Notes: generated by a model from the letters alone, not told the origin. Positions 16,681 to 26,553 are shown, counted from the first letter of the stretch. The stretch: 64,000 bases of DNA from an uncultured Lachnospiraceae bacterium (GCA_910588845.1 CAJURU010000008.1:67408-131407), one strand, 5' to 3'. Program-made: numbers and translations.

Positions 16681-17919
16681 CTATTTCCTTGTATTCTTCA
16701 AGAATTCAGGAATCTTGATGTCCTTCTCATGTACGCTGCTCTCCGGCCTGCGAACAGTTCTCTGCCCCCCTGCACCAGATGCTGCCGTACCAAAACCACC
16801 GCCTAACGCAGATGACGCGCCGGTCGTGCCGTAAGGAGATGATGCGCGAGCCGTAGTTCCCATACCAGTTAATCCCGCGGTTCCAGTCGTCCTTGCAGCT
16901 CCAGCAGGCCCTCTATTCGGCATAGTCTGTGTGTACTTCATATTCGGCATAACCTTCGGCGCTGCTGACGCATCCTCAAGCCCTGTCGCGATAACCGTGA
17001 TAATAGCCTCATCCGCCATGGTCTCATCGTACTTGGCGCCAAAAATAATGTTCACACTATCCCCTGCCAAATCCTGTACATAACTTACAGCATCGTTGGC
17101 GTCCATCAAGGAAATGTCGCCAGAAATATTGATAATAACATGAGACGCCCCTGAGATAGTAGTCTCGAGCAATGGGCTTGATACTGCAAGCTTCACCGCC
17201 TCAGCCGCCTTATCGTCTCCCTTGGCAAGACCAATTCCAATATGAGCCATTCCCTTGTCTTTCATGACTGTCTGAACATCCGCAAAATCAAGATTAATCA
17301 AGGCGGGAACATTGATTAGATCCGTAATTCCCTGCACTGCCTGCTGCAATACTTCATCCGCTTTCTTCAACGCATCCGGCATCGTGGTACGCCTGTCCAC
17401 AATTTCCAGTAATTTGTCATTAGGAATTACAATCAACGTATCTACATTCTCTTTGAGACGCTCCACGCCCTTCAATGCATTCTGCATACGCGCTTTCGCC
17501 TCGAACTTAAAGGGTTTCGTCACAACGCCTACTGTTAAAATCCCCATTTCCTTGGCAATCTTCGCCACAACCGGCGCAGCTCCCGTTCCGGTTCCGCCGC
17601 CCATACCACAGGTGACAAAGACCATATCTGCACCCTTAATTGCCGCTGTCAGCTCATCAATATTCTCCTCGGCAGCCTTCTCGCCGATTTCCGGCTGTGC
17701 GCCTGCACCAAGTCCCTTTGTAAGCTTCTCGCCAATCTGAATCAATGTAGGAGCTTTACATAATGTGAGCGCCTGCTTATCCGTGTTGACACCGATAAAC
17801 TCCACACCGCCAATATTTTCCTCAATCATTCTATTCACCGCGTTATTCCCGGCTCCGCCTACACCAACCACGATGATTTTTGCACTGGACTCCATGCCAG
17901 CTGTCATTATTTCAAGCAA
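16681..17919 (-). CDS. ftsZ: cell division GTPase FtsZ
   Basis: A 412-residue tubulin homologue that polymerises into the Z-ring. GVGGAGNN (residues 19-26) contacts nucleotide, and the tubulin signature GMGGGTGTGAAP lies near residue 105. NLDFADV and the T7-loop region are intact. A Gly/Ala/Thr-rich linker of about 60 residues leads to the C-terminal peptide DIKIPEFLKNTRK, which binds FtsA, SepF or ZapA-type partners. Translation starts with MLEI, as in related species. It is the last gene of the division cluster but has a possible own promoter at 18058-18086. Confidence 0.98.
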   Translation of the reverse strand: MLEIMTAGMESSAKIIVVGVGGAGNNAVNRMIEENIGGVEFIGVNTDKQALTLCKAPTLIQIGEKLTKGLGAGAQPEIGEKAAEENIDELTAAIKGADMVFVTCGMGGGTGTGAAPVVAKIAKEMGILTVGVVTKPFKFEAKARMQNALKGVERLKENVDTLIVIPNDKLLEIVDRRTTMPDALKKADEVLQQAVQGITDLINVPALINLDFADVQTVMKDKGMAHIGIGLAKGDDKAAEAVKLAVSSPLLETTISGASHVIINISGDISLMDANDAVSYVQDLAGDSVNIIFGAKYDETMADEAIITVIATGLEDASAAPKVMPNMKYTQTMPNRGPAGAARTTGTAGLTGMGTTARASSPYGTTGASSALGGGFGTAASGAGGQRTVRRPESSVHEKDIKIPEFLKNTRK

Positions 17920-18057
17920 GGTCCTTCCTCCTTCTATTCTATATCAAAATTTCTTCTTGTCCAAATCCGTATTTATTCAGAACTCCTCCGTTTCCCGGAC
18001 AGTTATCTAAACTCAGTTATCACTCGGCATAATCACCGACATTTTAACTCTTCTACT

Positions 18058-18086
18058 ATAGTATAATTTTTTCGATAATTAATCAA
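18058..18086 (-). promoter_or_regulatory. possible promoter of ftsZ
   Basis: TTGATT and TACTAT on the minus strand, 17 bases apart; an overlapping TATACT gives a 15-base spacer. It lies in the 197-base gap between divIB and ftsZ, which holds no other gene. Confidence 0.4.
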
Positions 18087-18116
18087 TAAGAAATTTCAAA
18101 TTCTTGTGTTTTTTTC

Positions 18117-18866
18117 TTATTTGCCCTTTTCAAATGTAATATCCGTTGTATTTTCCGACCAGCTCTCCAAATGCAGCGTGCCTTTCTGCCCTTCCAGCTT
18201 AGGCAGAATTCTGGAAAGCCTTGATATCTTTTCATTAAAGTCCTTTGCCTGTCCCAACATAACGGAAATTTTGCCAAATTTAAGCGTATAACTGCCCTCC
18301 GTCCCATATTTAATGTTCTTTGGCGTCAGTTCATACTTCTTCAATATCTGTGTGAGGGACAAAAGATTCTTCAATACGCTGTTGCCCTTGATGGGCAGCT
18401 TCTCATAGAGCTCAATCTTGTCCACATCAATTCCGGTAACTTTGGGCACGTCCTCCACTTCCTCCGAGGACATCTCCACTACCGTGCCCCCCTTATCAAA
18501 ATAAGCATTCTGCCCCAGCGAGTCAATATAAATACGCCCCATCAGCTCTTTCTCATGCACAGTAATCTTCAACGTGTGCGGCGGGTCCAGGGACACATCC
18601 ACAGAATCCACGAAGGCAAGTTCCCTTGGCGCCTGAAATTTATATTTAAAAAACACATACAGGCTGTTCCAGGAATATTCGTCATCCAAAAGCCATTCTT
18701 CAACCGCCTCTTGTGAATAATATGTATTCCCAGACACGATAACCTTGTCCACAGTGAATAGTTTGATCACAACTAACGCCCCCACTGCCAGGAGCAGCAG
18801 GAGGAGGAGGAAAACCATTCCTGCAATCCGCCCTCTTCCTTTGCGTATTCTTCTCTCTTTTTCCAT
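18117..18866 (-). CDS. divIB: cell division protein FtsQ/DivIB
   Basis: The frame is open from 19109, but the ATG at 18866 has GGAGG seven bases before it and starts the normal FtsQ architecture. That is a short basic cytoplasmic tail (MEKERRIRKGRGR), one membrane segment (about residues 15-36), and a POTRA domain beginning FTVDKVIVSGN, followed by the beta domain. It bridges the FtsL-DivIC complex with other divisome parts. The upstream ftsW stop codon lies within its ribosome-binding region. About 249 residues, normal for Firmicutes. Confidence 0.93.
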   Translation of the reverse strand: MEKERRIRKGRGRIAGMVFLLLLLLLAVGALVVIKLFTVDKVIVSGNTYYSQEAVEEWLLDDEYSWNSLYVFFKYKFQAPRELAFVDSVDVSLDPPHTLKITVHEKELMGRIYIDSLGQNAYFDKGGTVVEMSSEEVEDVPKVTGIDVDKIELYEKLPIKGNSVLKNLLSLTQILKKYELTPKNIKYGTEGSYTLKFGKISVMLGQAKDFNEKISRLSRILPKLEGQKGTLHLESWSENTTDITFEKGK

Positions 18867-18868
18867 CT

Positions 18869-19984
18869 TTATTCCTCCAGCCGTATTCCCCTGGACACGC
18901 TCAACACTAATCCAATCTCCGCCAGCAGAAACGCTACGGACGTGCCGCCGTAGCTGATAAACGGCAAGGAAATCCCTGTATTCGGTATGGTGTTTGTCAC
19001 CACCGCAATGTTTAAAATCACCTGTATGGCAATATGCGAGAGAACACCGGTTACAATCAAAGCCCCATACAAATCCTGCGCATTGTTGGCAATTACCATA
19101 AACCGCCAAATCAGCACCAAAAATAATAAGATGACACAGATGGCGCCAAACAGCCCCAACTCCTCACAGATAATCGAGTAAATCATATCGTTCTGCGCTT
19201 CAGGCACAAACCCAAGCTTCTGCATACTGGCTCCCATCCCTTTGCCAAACAGGCCGCCTGAACCAATCGCATACAACCCCTGCAAGGTCTGGTATCCCTT
19301 CTCATACTTTTCCGGCTCCAGCCAGATTTTGAGACGTTCTGCACGGTAAGATTCCAACATAATAAATGCTGCTCCAAAGGCGACCACCACGCCCCCCATC
19401 ACAAAAAACTGCATATACTTGGGGCTCGCCACAAATACCAGGCAGATGGCAATTCCCAAAATAATAATGGCAGTGCTCAGATTCTCCGACGCTACAATCA
19501 CTACCATAGGCATGACTAGAAGCATCACCTTAATTAAAGCCGTGAATTTGCCCATCTGTTTGGGCATACGGCTGATAATGGTCGCCAGGAAAATGATAAC
19601 GGCCACCTTGGCCATCTCCGAGGGCTGAAAACTCAACGGCCCCAATTTCAGCCAACGCTTTGCGCCGTTCAGTTCCTGCCCCACAAACAACACCAGCGTG
19701 CACAGGCCAAATGCCGCCGCGTACGCCAGAAACCAGAATCTTTTCCACACACGGTAATCTATTCTCGCAATCACCGCCATAACGGCAATTCCCAGTACAT
19801 CTGCAAGTAACTGCTTTTTCAGGTAGTAAGCGCTATCCGCAAATTTGACCTGCCCATTGTACGAACTTGTGCTGTAGAGCATAACCAAGCCAAAACAGAC
19901 CAGAAAACATACAATCAATAACAGGCTGTAATCGAAATAGCGGATGCTTCTTTGTCTTTGGTCAGCAATTTGCGCTCTGTCCAT
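18869..19984 (-). CDS. ftsW: SEDS peptidoglycan glycosyltransferase FtsW
   Basis: A 371-residue protein with about ten membrane segments. SEDS landmarks are present: NGAKRWLKLGPLSFQPSEMAK, SENLSTAIII (in place of the PDLGT-type loop), QGLYAIGSGGLFGKG and ISYGGTSV near the C-terminus. FtsW polymerises lipid II at the septum together with a class B penicillin-binding protein; two such genes lie upstream. RodA and SpoVE share this family, so FtsW is preferred because of its position between murD and divIB. murG, often found next to ftsW, is not present. Confidence 0.9.
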   Translation of the reverse strand: MDRAQIADQRQRSIRYFDYSLLLIVCFLVCFGLVMLYSTSSYNGQVKFADSAYYLKKQLLADVLGIAVMAVIARIDYRVWKRFWFLAYAAAFGLCTLVLFVGQELNGAKRWLKLGPLSFQPSEMAKVAVIIFLATIISRMPKQMGKFTALIKVMLLVMPMVVIVASENLSTAIIILGIAICLVFVASPKYMQFFVMGGVVVAFGAAFIMLESYRAERLKIWLEPEKYEKGYQTLQGLYAIGSGGLFGKGMGASMQKLGFVPEAQNDMIYSIICEELGLFGAICVILLFLVLIWRFMVIANNAQDLYGALIVTGVLSHIAIQVILNIAVVTNTIPNTGISLPFISYGGTSVAFLLAEIGLVLSVSRGIRLEE

Positions 19985-20006
19985 ACCTGCACCCCTAAAT
20001 TAATGA

Positions 20007-21419
20007 TTATTCTTCCAATCCTTTCACCATTTCCTTGAACATATCTCCCCGCTGTTCATAATCCCGGAACATTCCCCAGCTTGCACAGGCCGGCGACAGC
20101 AGCACTGCATCCCCGCTTACTGCGTTATCATAACAGATTTGTACCGCCTCCTCCAAACTGTCCGTCAGAATAATATCCTTTGCCGGGTAGCCCATCCGAA
20201 CTGCCGTATCTCTTATTTTCTCCCTGGTAGCTCCCAGAAGGACAAACTTCTTCACCTTCCCGTCAAACGCGCCAATCCACTCCTCAAACTCCGAATCCTT
20301 ATCGTAACCGCCTCCAATCAGCAGCGTAGGCCATTTCATCGCACGGATTGCCTGAATTGCCGCATCGGGGTTGGTTCCCTTGGAATCATTGTAGAAACGG
20401 ACGCCACGTTTCGTTACCACATATTCAATTCTGTGCGCAACTGCTGTGAACTGTTGCAAGACTTCCCTTATCCGCTCTATAGGGACGCCAAACATAATTG
20501 CCATAGCGGCCGCTGCCATCACGTTTTCGTAATTGTGCAGCCCTATCAACTGTAATTGATTCGTATGGCACACCACTGTTTCCTCGCCGTCCATAACCCA
20601 GACTATATCTTCCCCATCTAAGTAAATGCCCTGTGAAAGCTTGCGTTTGCTGCTGAAAAATACCACCTTTGCTTTTACGTTTGGGGCAAATTCCCGCAGC
20701 GCAATATCCTCGTAATTGAGGATGCATACCTGTTCTTTGCCTTGGTTCATGGCAATACGCATTTTCGCCTCCTGATAATTCTCCATCGTATGGTGGCGAT
20801 TTAAGTGATCCGGTGTGATATTCAAGATAGCCGAAATGTGCGGGCAGAATGTATGTACAGTTTCCAATTGAAAACTGCTGATTTCCGCCACTGTCACGGA
20901 ATCGCAGGCCGTATGCTCCACAACGCTCGTATATGGAATACCAATGTTGCCTACAACTTCTACCTTAGAAATCCCCATATCTTTGACATTATTCTCTGCT
21001 AAAGCTGCATATTTCATGATTTCCCCTAACAGGGAGGTCGTTGTCGTCTTGCCATTGGTGCCTGTCACCGCCAGAATCTTCCCCTGCTCAAACATATAAG
21101 CAAGCTCTATTTCTCCCCAAATTGCAAGACCCATACTGCGCATTCTTTGCACGGCTTCAAGGTCTGTGGGCACGCCAGGACTTAATACGGCAATCTCACA
21201 TTCCCTGATTACGGCCTCCGGCAATGCGCCAAGAACAATCCGCATATTCCCAAATAACGGAGACCTTCCACGAATTTCCTCTTCTGTCTGCTTCTCATTG
21301 CCCTCGTATAGTATGACTGATAGGCCGTTGCGTAAAAGAAGTTCTGCGGCTGCCGTCCCGCTGAGGCCTGCTCCAAATACTAAAAATTTTTTCCCTTTTA
21401 ATTGAACTTTTCTATCCAT
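20007..21419 (-). CDS. murD: UDP-N-acetylmuramoyl-L-alanine--D-glutamate ligase
   Basis: A 470-residue Mur ligase. The N-terminal Rossmann part begins KFLVFGAGLSGTAAAELL. The ATP-binding P-loop GTNGKTTT is at residues 120-127. ITPDHLNRHHTMENY and YNDSKGTNPDA are further conserved Mur ligase blocks. The enzyme adds D-glutamate to UDP-MurNAc-L-Ala in the cytoplasm. It follows mraY after 90 bases and precedes ftsW by 22. The gap before it contains a short imperfect copy of the mraY 3' end (CCTATAAC(A/G)CCAACA). Confidence 0.97.
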   Translation of the reverse strand: MDRKVQLKGKKFLVFGAGLSGTAAAELLLRNGLSVILYEGNEKQTEEEIRGRSPLFGNMRIVLGALPEAVIRECEIAVLSPGVPTDLEAVQRMRSMGLAIWGEIELAYMFEQGKILAVTGTNGKTTTTSLLGEIMKYAALAENNVKDMGISKVEVVGNIGIPYTSVVEHTACDSVTVAEISSFQLETVHTFCPHISAILNITPDHLNRHHTMENYQEAKMRIAMNQGKEQVCILNYEDIALREFAPNVKAKVVFFSSKRKLSQGIYLDGEDIVWVMDGEETVVCHTNQLQLIGLHNYENVMAAAAMAIMFGVPIERIREVLQQFTAVAHRIEYVVTKRGVRFYNDSKGTNPDAAIQAIRAMKWPTLLIGGGYDKDSEFEEWIGAFDGKVKKFVLLGATREKIRDTAVRMGYPAKDIILTDSLEEAVQICYDNAVSGDAVLLSPACASWGMFRDYEQRGDMFKEMVKGLEE

Positions 21420-21509
21420 TTTAAAGTGTTCTCCTGTTCCTATAACACCAACAGCCCCAAAGAGGCCATAATCTTTTGCAATTTTGCGTCCGCCGTTTCT
21501 CTTTGTTTC

Positions 21510-22475
21510 CTATAACGCCAACACGCCTATCAGACATAAAATGGCTGTGACAATGGAAAAAACCGCCACCACCCGTGTCTCAGACCATCCGCCCAGCTCA
21601 AAATGATGGTGGATGGGCGCCATGCGGAAAATCCGTTTGCCGCCTGTCTTTTTAAAATAGGTAACCTGAATCATCACAGACAAAAGCTCAACCCAATAAA
21701 TCATTGCCACAATCAATATAAAGATTGGCATCTGTAACACATACGCCGTAGCCGCCACAAAACCGCCAAGCGCCAGGGAACCGGTATCTCCCATGAACAC
21801 ACTTGCCGGATAAACGTTAAACAGCAGAAATCCTAAAAGAGAGCCTACCACGGCACAGGTAATAGGTTCAATCCCGCTGTCAGTGCCAATGGCAACAACT
21901 GAAAAGAATGTAGCTATCAGTACCGTAACGCTGGAAGCCAACCCGTCTAAACCATCCGTAAAGTTGGCGCCATTTACGGTTCCTAAGATTGCCAAAAACA
22001 TTACAGGAATAGCCAGCCATCCAAGGTTCAGGAAATAACCATCCTCAAATCCCCCGGTAAACGGTATCAGCGCTCTGTCCGCGCCATCCGTATAGAAATA
22101 CATATAGAAACTGAACACCCCAGTCACAAGGATCTGCCCCAGCATCTTCTGCCATGGCAGCAAACCGTCGGAGCGGCGCAGCACAACCTTCAGATAATCA
22201 TCCAAAAATCCAATAATTCCAAACCCGACTGTCACAAATAGAATAGGCATAATCCTCGGATAATCCTTCATATAGACGACGGCAGTCACGACAATACCTG
22301 CAAGTATCATCAGCCCTCCCATGGTTGGCGTCCCCTGCTTCTTTTGGTGAGACGCAAGCTCCTCGCGCTCCGTCTGCCCTACTTTGAGTTTCCTCAACAG
22401 AGGAATTACCACCGGACCTAAAACTGCCGTAATCACAAAAGAAATTAAAACCGGAATTATCACTGTCTGCGCCAT
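21510..22475 (-). CDS. mraY: phospho-N-acetylmuramoyl-pentapeptide transferase
   Basis: A 321-residue integral membrane enzyme that makes lipid I from UDP-MurNAc-pentapeptide and undecaprenyl phosphate. The signature GTPTMGG-x-(I/M) is near residue 50. The catalytic aspartates appear in GFLDDYLK and ANFTDGLDGLA. The histidine triplet APIHHHFE lies near the C-terminus. About ten membrane segments are present. GAGGTG upstream serves as the ribosome-binding site and lies inside a 15-codon minicistron that ends two bases before the ATG. Confidence 0.98.
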   Translation of the reverse strand: MAQTVIIPVLISFVITAVLGPVVIPLLRKLKVGQTEREELASHQKKQGTPTMGGLMILAGIVVTAVVYMKDYPRIMPILFVTVGFGIIGFLDDYLKVVLRRSDGLLPWQKMLGQILVTGVFSFYMYFYTDGADRALIPFTGGFEDGYFLNLGWLAIPVMFLAILGTVNGANFTDGLDGLASSVTVLIATFFSVVAIGTDSGIEPITCAVVGSLLGFLLFNVYPASVFMGDTGSLALGGFVAATAYVLQMPIFILIVAMIYWVELLSVMIQVTYFKKTGGKRIFRMAPIHHHFELGGWSETRVVAVFSIVTAILCLIGVLAL

Positions 22476-22477
22476 TT

Positions 22478-22600
22478 TTAATACACCTCTTCATCTCTAC
22501 GGTGTTCTTGCCACCGTTTTTTCACAATTGTCCTGTTACCTTATACGGCAAGCCGTACTTTTCACGATTGTCCTATTACTTGTACAGCATATTGCCATAC
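22478..22600 (-). repeat. two-unit 40-bp tandem repeat with minicistrons between PBP gene and mraY
   Basis: Units at 22519-22558 and 22559-22600 begin TTTTCAC(A/G)ATTGTCCT on the plus strand. On the minus strand each gives AGGACAAT(C/T)GTGAAAA, a Shine-Dalgarno-like site followed by GTG. One GTG opens a 15-codon frame (22478-22525, MKKRWQEHRRDEEVY) ending two bases before mraY. The other opens a nine-codon frame. They could couple translation or be leftovers of gene erosion. Confidence 0.45.
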
Positions 22601-22606
22601 TTTTCG

Positions 22607-24418
22607 CTATTCATTGTTCTCCTGTGTTTCATCGTCCTCTTGCGTCGTTTGCTGTCTCTCAATGCCCAGATACGGCAGGATATTTGTAAATATTTCCTGC
22701 ACCACCGGCGCTGCAATTGTTCCGCCGTAATAAATCCCCTGCGGATTATTGATGATGCAAAGCGCCAATACCTGCGGATTTTCGGCCGGCGCAAATCCTA
22801 AGAAAGAGGAGATATATTTGTTTGCGCTCCTTGGAAGCGTCTGCGAAGTCGCCGTCTTTCCTCCGATGGAATACCCTTCTATTTTGGCATTCTTACCGCT
22901 TCCCTCTGACACCACCTTTTCCAGCACGCTGCGCAGGACCGTGGAAGTCTCGCTGCTGACAATGCCTTCCTTGACATCATAGCGCAGCGTCTTCACCAGT
23001 TCCCCCTGGTCGTTTTTCACCGATACGCCAAAATGCGGGGTAATCCTGTTTCCTCCATTAATTAAGGAAGAAACCGTTGTCACAAGCTGTATTGGCGTTA
23101 TCTGAAACGACTGTCCAAAAGATACGGTAGCCAACTCCACCGGGCCGACATTTTTCTTGTCATGCATAATGGTAACCGCTTCCCCCGGAAGGTCTATATC
23201 TGTGCGCTGCAAAAGCCCAAACTGTTTAAAATATTTATAGAAATTGTCTGTTCCCAGACGCATTCCCAACTCGATAAATACCGGATTGCAGGAATTCATA
23301 ATCCCCTCGGTAAATGTCTCCGCCCCATGTCCCACACGTTTATGGCAGTGAATCCTGCGATCCTCCACCAACTTGTAGCCCGGACAGAAAAAATTGTCAT
23401 TCAGGCTTACTACCCCCTCCTCAAGTGCGGCTGAGGCAGTAATTATCTTAAACACAGAACCCGGCTCATAAGTATCGCTGATACATTGGTTACGCCACAT
23501 CCGGTTTAACTGCTCCTGCGTAGCTTTTCCAGAAGATTGTTCCTGGGCAGACCCTTCCTGCGTTTCATTCCCTCCCGCCAATAAGCCGTCGTCAGCCGTC
23601 ACCAGCGAAAAAGGTTCGTTTAAGTTGAACTCCGGCACATTCACCATCGCCATAATCTCGCCGTTCTGGGGATTCATGACAATGACGGAAACGCTGTCGG
23701 CAGACTTCGCCTCCATAACTTTCTTGGCCGCCTGCTCGCAGTAAAGCTGGATATTATAATCCAAGCTGATGTGGAGATTATTGCCGTCCACAGGTTCCTG
23801 CCTGCGCTCTCCAGCATTTTCAATTTCCACGCCCCTGGCGTCTGTCAGGGTAAGAATCTTTCCGTTTGTCCCCTTTAAGCAATCCTCGTAAATAACTTCC
23901 AGACCAATGATACCCTGATTATCGCCTCCTGTAAAGCCCAAAACTTTGGAGGCTAGCGTGTCATATGGGTAATATCGCTTATAATCTTCATCAACTTTCA
24001 CTCCTGCCAGCCGGTAATCACGGATTTTATCTCCGGTCTCTTTGTCCACATTGGACTTCACCCTTTCGATAGAGCTCACTTTCTCCACACGCTTTCTGAC
24101 TGCTGCTTCTTCCATGCCAAGCTCTTTCGTCAATACCTCGATTACTTTCTCGGGGTCTTCAAGCTGGCTGTGAATTACCGAAATAGTACAGACTGTGCGG
24201 TTAGTGGCGAGCACTGTCCCCGTAGCGTCAATAATTTTGCCACGCGCCGCCTTGATATCCCGCTCTCTCTCATGCAGATCTTCTGCCTTTTTCCCATAAT
24301 ATTCCGAACAGTACACCATCAGATATACCAGCCGGCCTGCCATCAGGATAAGGACCAAGGATACCGCCGTAAAAATAATCAATATTTTCTTGCGGTTATA
24401 TGTTTTGTTGCGGACCAT
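22607..24418 (-). CDS. class B penicillin-binding protein (transpeptidase), second copy
   Basis: A 603-residue membrane-anchored PBP. A short cytoplasmic N-terminus and one membrane segment (about residues 13-33) precede the dimerisation domain and transpeptidase domain. The active-site serine is in GSVFKI (SxxK). SxN is SCN in MNSCNPVF. The third motif reads GGKTATSQ, i.e. KTA where most members have KTG. It is paralogous to the next gene upstream, sharing the RGKIIDATGTVLATN and ALCIINNPQG-type segments. No PASTA domain is present. Likely roles are septal (FtsI/Pbp2B) or spore cortex (SpoVD) cross-linking; which copy does which cannot be told. Confidence 0.9.
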   Translation of the reverse strand: MVRNKTYNRKKILIIFTAVSLVLILMAGRLVYLMVYCSEYYGKKAEDLHERERDIKAARGKIIDATGTVLATNRTVCTISVIHSQLEDPEKVIEVLTKELGMEEAAVRKRVEKVSSIERVKSNVDKETGDKIRDYRLAGVKVDEDYKRYYPYDTLASKVLGFTGGDNQGIIGLEVIYEDCLKGTNGKILTLTDARGVEIENAGERRQEPVDGNNLHISLDYNIQLYCEQAAKKVMEAKSADSVSVIVMNPQNGEIMAMVNVPEFNLNEPFSLVTADDGLLAGGNETQEGSAQEQSSGKATQEQLNRMWRNQCISDTYEPGSVFKIITASAALEEGVVSLNDNFFCPGYKLVEDRRIHCHKRVGHGAETFTEGIMNSCNPVFIELGMRLGTDNFYKYFKQFGLLQRTDIDLPGEAVTIMHDKKNVGPVELATVSFGQSFQITPIQLVTTVSSLINGGNRITPHFGVSVKNDQGELVKTLRYDVKEGIVSSETSTVLRSVLEKVVSEGSGKNAKIEGYSIGGKTATSQTLPRSANKYISSFLGFAPAENPQVLALCIINNPQGIYYGGTIAAPVVQEIFTNILPYLGIERQQTTQEDDETQENNE

Positions 24419-24495
24419 TCAAAAAACCTCATAAAAACTGTTATTACAATCTATTACTTTAATTATGAGGTTATGTACATTTCCGATAAATCAGA

Positions 24496-26553
24496 CTATG
24501 GATATTCTTCCGGGGTTATTCCGTCCAGCAAATCTTCCGGTTCCTGAGGAATGCCTTCCCCACCGTCCGGCATAGCGTTAGGCGCACCCTCTGACGGCTG
24601 CTCATCACCCTGCGGCGAGCCGCCCGTATCCTGCCCCTGTGCTCCTTGCTGCCCCTCAGTCATTGGCATACCTTCGTCCGGCGTCACATATTCCTCATCG
24701 GGAAAGATATTTAAATATGGAAGGATCTCTGCAAATATTTTCTTAGCAACTGCCGTTGCCAACGCGCTGCTCTGATCATCTTCAGCCACATTCGCTTCGT
24801 CAATTACAACATATACCAGTACCTGCGGGTCCTCCACCGGCGCAAAGCCAATGAAGGAAACTACATATTTCTTATCTTCACGTTTCCCCTTCTGGGCTGT
24901 TCCGGTCTTCCCGCCCATGGAATACCCCTCTACTTTCGCGCTCTTTCCGGTTCCCTCAGAAACCGTTTTATAGAGATATCCTTTCACCATGTCGCTGGTC
25001 TGCTTAGAGACAGTCTGTTTGAGCGCCGATGTCTCCACGCTCTGGACGGTATTTCCGTGCCCGTCCACAATCTTCTTCACCAGATGGGGCTGATAATAAT
25101 AACCGCCATTAATTAAGGAAGAAAACGCGCTTGCAAGCTGTACCATTGTCACGTTGTAATTCTGGCCGAAGGAATTTGTGACAAGCGACGTCATATTCGT
25201 GTTATCTACCGTATAAATCAGGCTGTCTGTCCTCGCTTCTCCCGGTAAATCAATATTGGTCCTTAATCCAAAATTAAATATATTCTGATATTTATAAAAA
25301 TCCTCTTTGCCGATATCCATTGCCATCTGCATCAACGCATCATTACAAGAATCCATCACTGCCTTTTCAATCGTCTCCGTACCATGACCGCTGCGATTGA
25401 TACATTTTATCTCATGTCCTCCTATTTTCTCTATGCCGTCGCACTCATACGACTCTTTCAATTTTCCTGTTTCCAGTCCGGTTGCCACCGTAAACGGTTT
25501 AGCCGTAGAACCAGGCTCATAAGTGTATGTGATACAGAAATTCTGCCAGATAGCATTGAGTGTTTTCAGTCTCTTTTTCTCTGAGAACTTGTCGATTTTC
25601 TCCTGGGGATAATACCGTGTCAAATCCCACGGATTATTCAGATCGTATGTATAATTATCTGACATTCCCAGTATTTCGCCATTCTGAGGATTCATGATGA
25701 GAACTCCCGTATGCTGGCTGCCTGCACCGGTCACTTCCCCATCTCTGTGTTCTTCCTGGAACTGCGCAATATTCTGCTCAATAATCCTCTGGATATTCAA
25801 ATCTATGGTTGTGACTAAGCTATTACCATTGACTGGTTCTTTTGTGGTCTTCTCCAAATTGTTATCCGAATTCAGATAACCATACTGCCTGCCGTCTATC
25901 CCATTTAACGTATCGTTATAATAATCCTCAAGACCACCAATTCCCTCATTGCCGGACGTCGTAAAACCCAGCACTTTACTGGCTAGCGTACTGTACGGGT
26001 ACTCTCTTTTATACTCTTTTTCAAACCATACGCCCTGTATATTAGGGTTTACTTTCTTACCCTTTTTATTCTTCTTGGTTTGCAGTTTCAAAAAATCTTC
26101 TATATCCTCATAGGGCAGTTTCTTGCGCAATACAAAATAGCGGCTTTCTGCCTGCTCTGTGAGCGCCGCCTGCACTTCCTCCTGCGTAATGTCTGGAAAA
26201 CAATCTAACAATGCTTTTACCGTAGGCTCCATATACTTTTCTTTGTCGTCATTGATGAGCTTACAATCCAAAATAATGTTATATACATCCACATTGGTCG
26301 CAAGAACGGTTCCCTTGGTGTCAAGAATCTCCCCTCGCTGATAAGGAATCGCCTCGCTCCCATAGCTCTGCTGGCCCAGCACCTGTTTCTCGTACTCCTC
26401 GCCTTTTACCTGATCAATATAGATTAGCCTTCCAACAAGGCCAATGGATAAAGCGACGATTGCCGAAAACACCACAAGCAGCTTCTTTTTCATATCCGGG
26501 GAAAATTTTGTTGTTTTCCTTCTTTTTCTATGTACCTGTTCTCGATTAGCCAA
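24496..26553 (-). CDS. class B penicillin-binding protein, FtsI/SpoVD type
   Basis: About 685 residues. The ATG at 26583 lies inside ftsL without a ribosome-binding site. The TTG at 26553, preceded by GGAAAGGTGA, is more likely, giving MANREQVHRKRRK as N-terminus. One membrane segment follows. The catalytic motifs are all canonical: GSTAKPF (SxxK), DSCNDAL (SxN) and GGKTGTAQ (KTG). The C-terminus is a Gly/Pro/Glu/Gln-rich low-complexity tail of about 60 residues in place of PASTA domains. It follows ftsL after seven bases and is the main candidate partner of FtsW. Confidence 0.92.
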   Translation of the reverse strand: MANREQVHRKRRKTTKFSPDMKKKLLVVFSAIVALSIGLVGRLIYIDQVKGEEYEKQVLGQQSYGSEAIPYQRGEILDTKGTVLATNVDVYNIILDCKLINDDKEKYMEPTVKALLDCFPDITQEEVQAALTEQAESRYFVLRKKLPYEDIEDFLKLQTKKNKKGKKVNPNIQGVWFEKEYKREYPYSTLASKVLGFTTSGNEGIGGLEDYYNDTLNGIDGRQYGYLNSDNNLEKTTKEPVNGNSLVTTIDLNIQRIIEQNIAQFQEEHRDGEVTGAGSQHTGVLIMNPQNGEILGMSDNYTYDLNNPWDLTRYYPQEKIDKFSEKKRLKTLNAIWQNFCITYTYEPGSTAKPFTVATGLETGKLKESYECDGIEKIGGHEIKCINRSGHGTETIEKAVMDSCNDALMQMAMDIGKEDFYKYQNIFNFGLRTNIDLPGEARTDSLIYTVDNTNMTSLVTNSFGQNYNVTMVQLASAFSSLINGGYYYQPHLVKKIVDGHGNTVQSVETSALKQTVSKQTSDMVKGYLYKTVSEGTGKSAKVEGYSMGGKTGTAQKGKREDKKYVVSFIGFAPVEDPQVLVYVVIDEANVAEDDQSSALATAVAKKIFAEILPYLNIFPDEEYVTPDEGMPMTEGQQGAQGQDTGGSPQGDEQPSEGAPNAMPDGGEGIPQEPEDLLDGITPEEYP

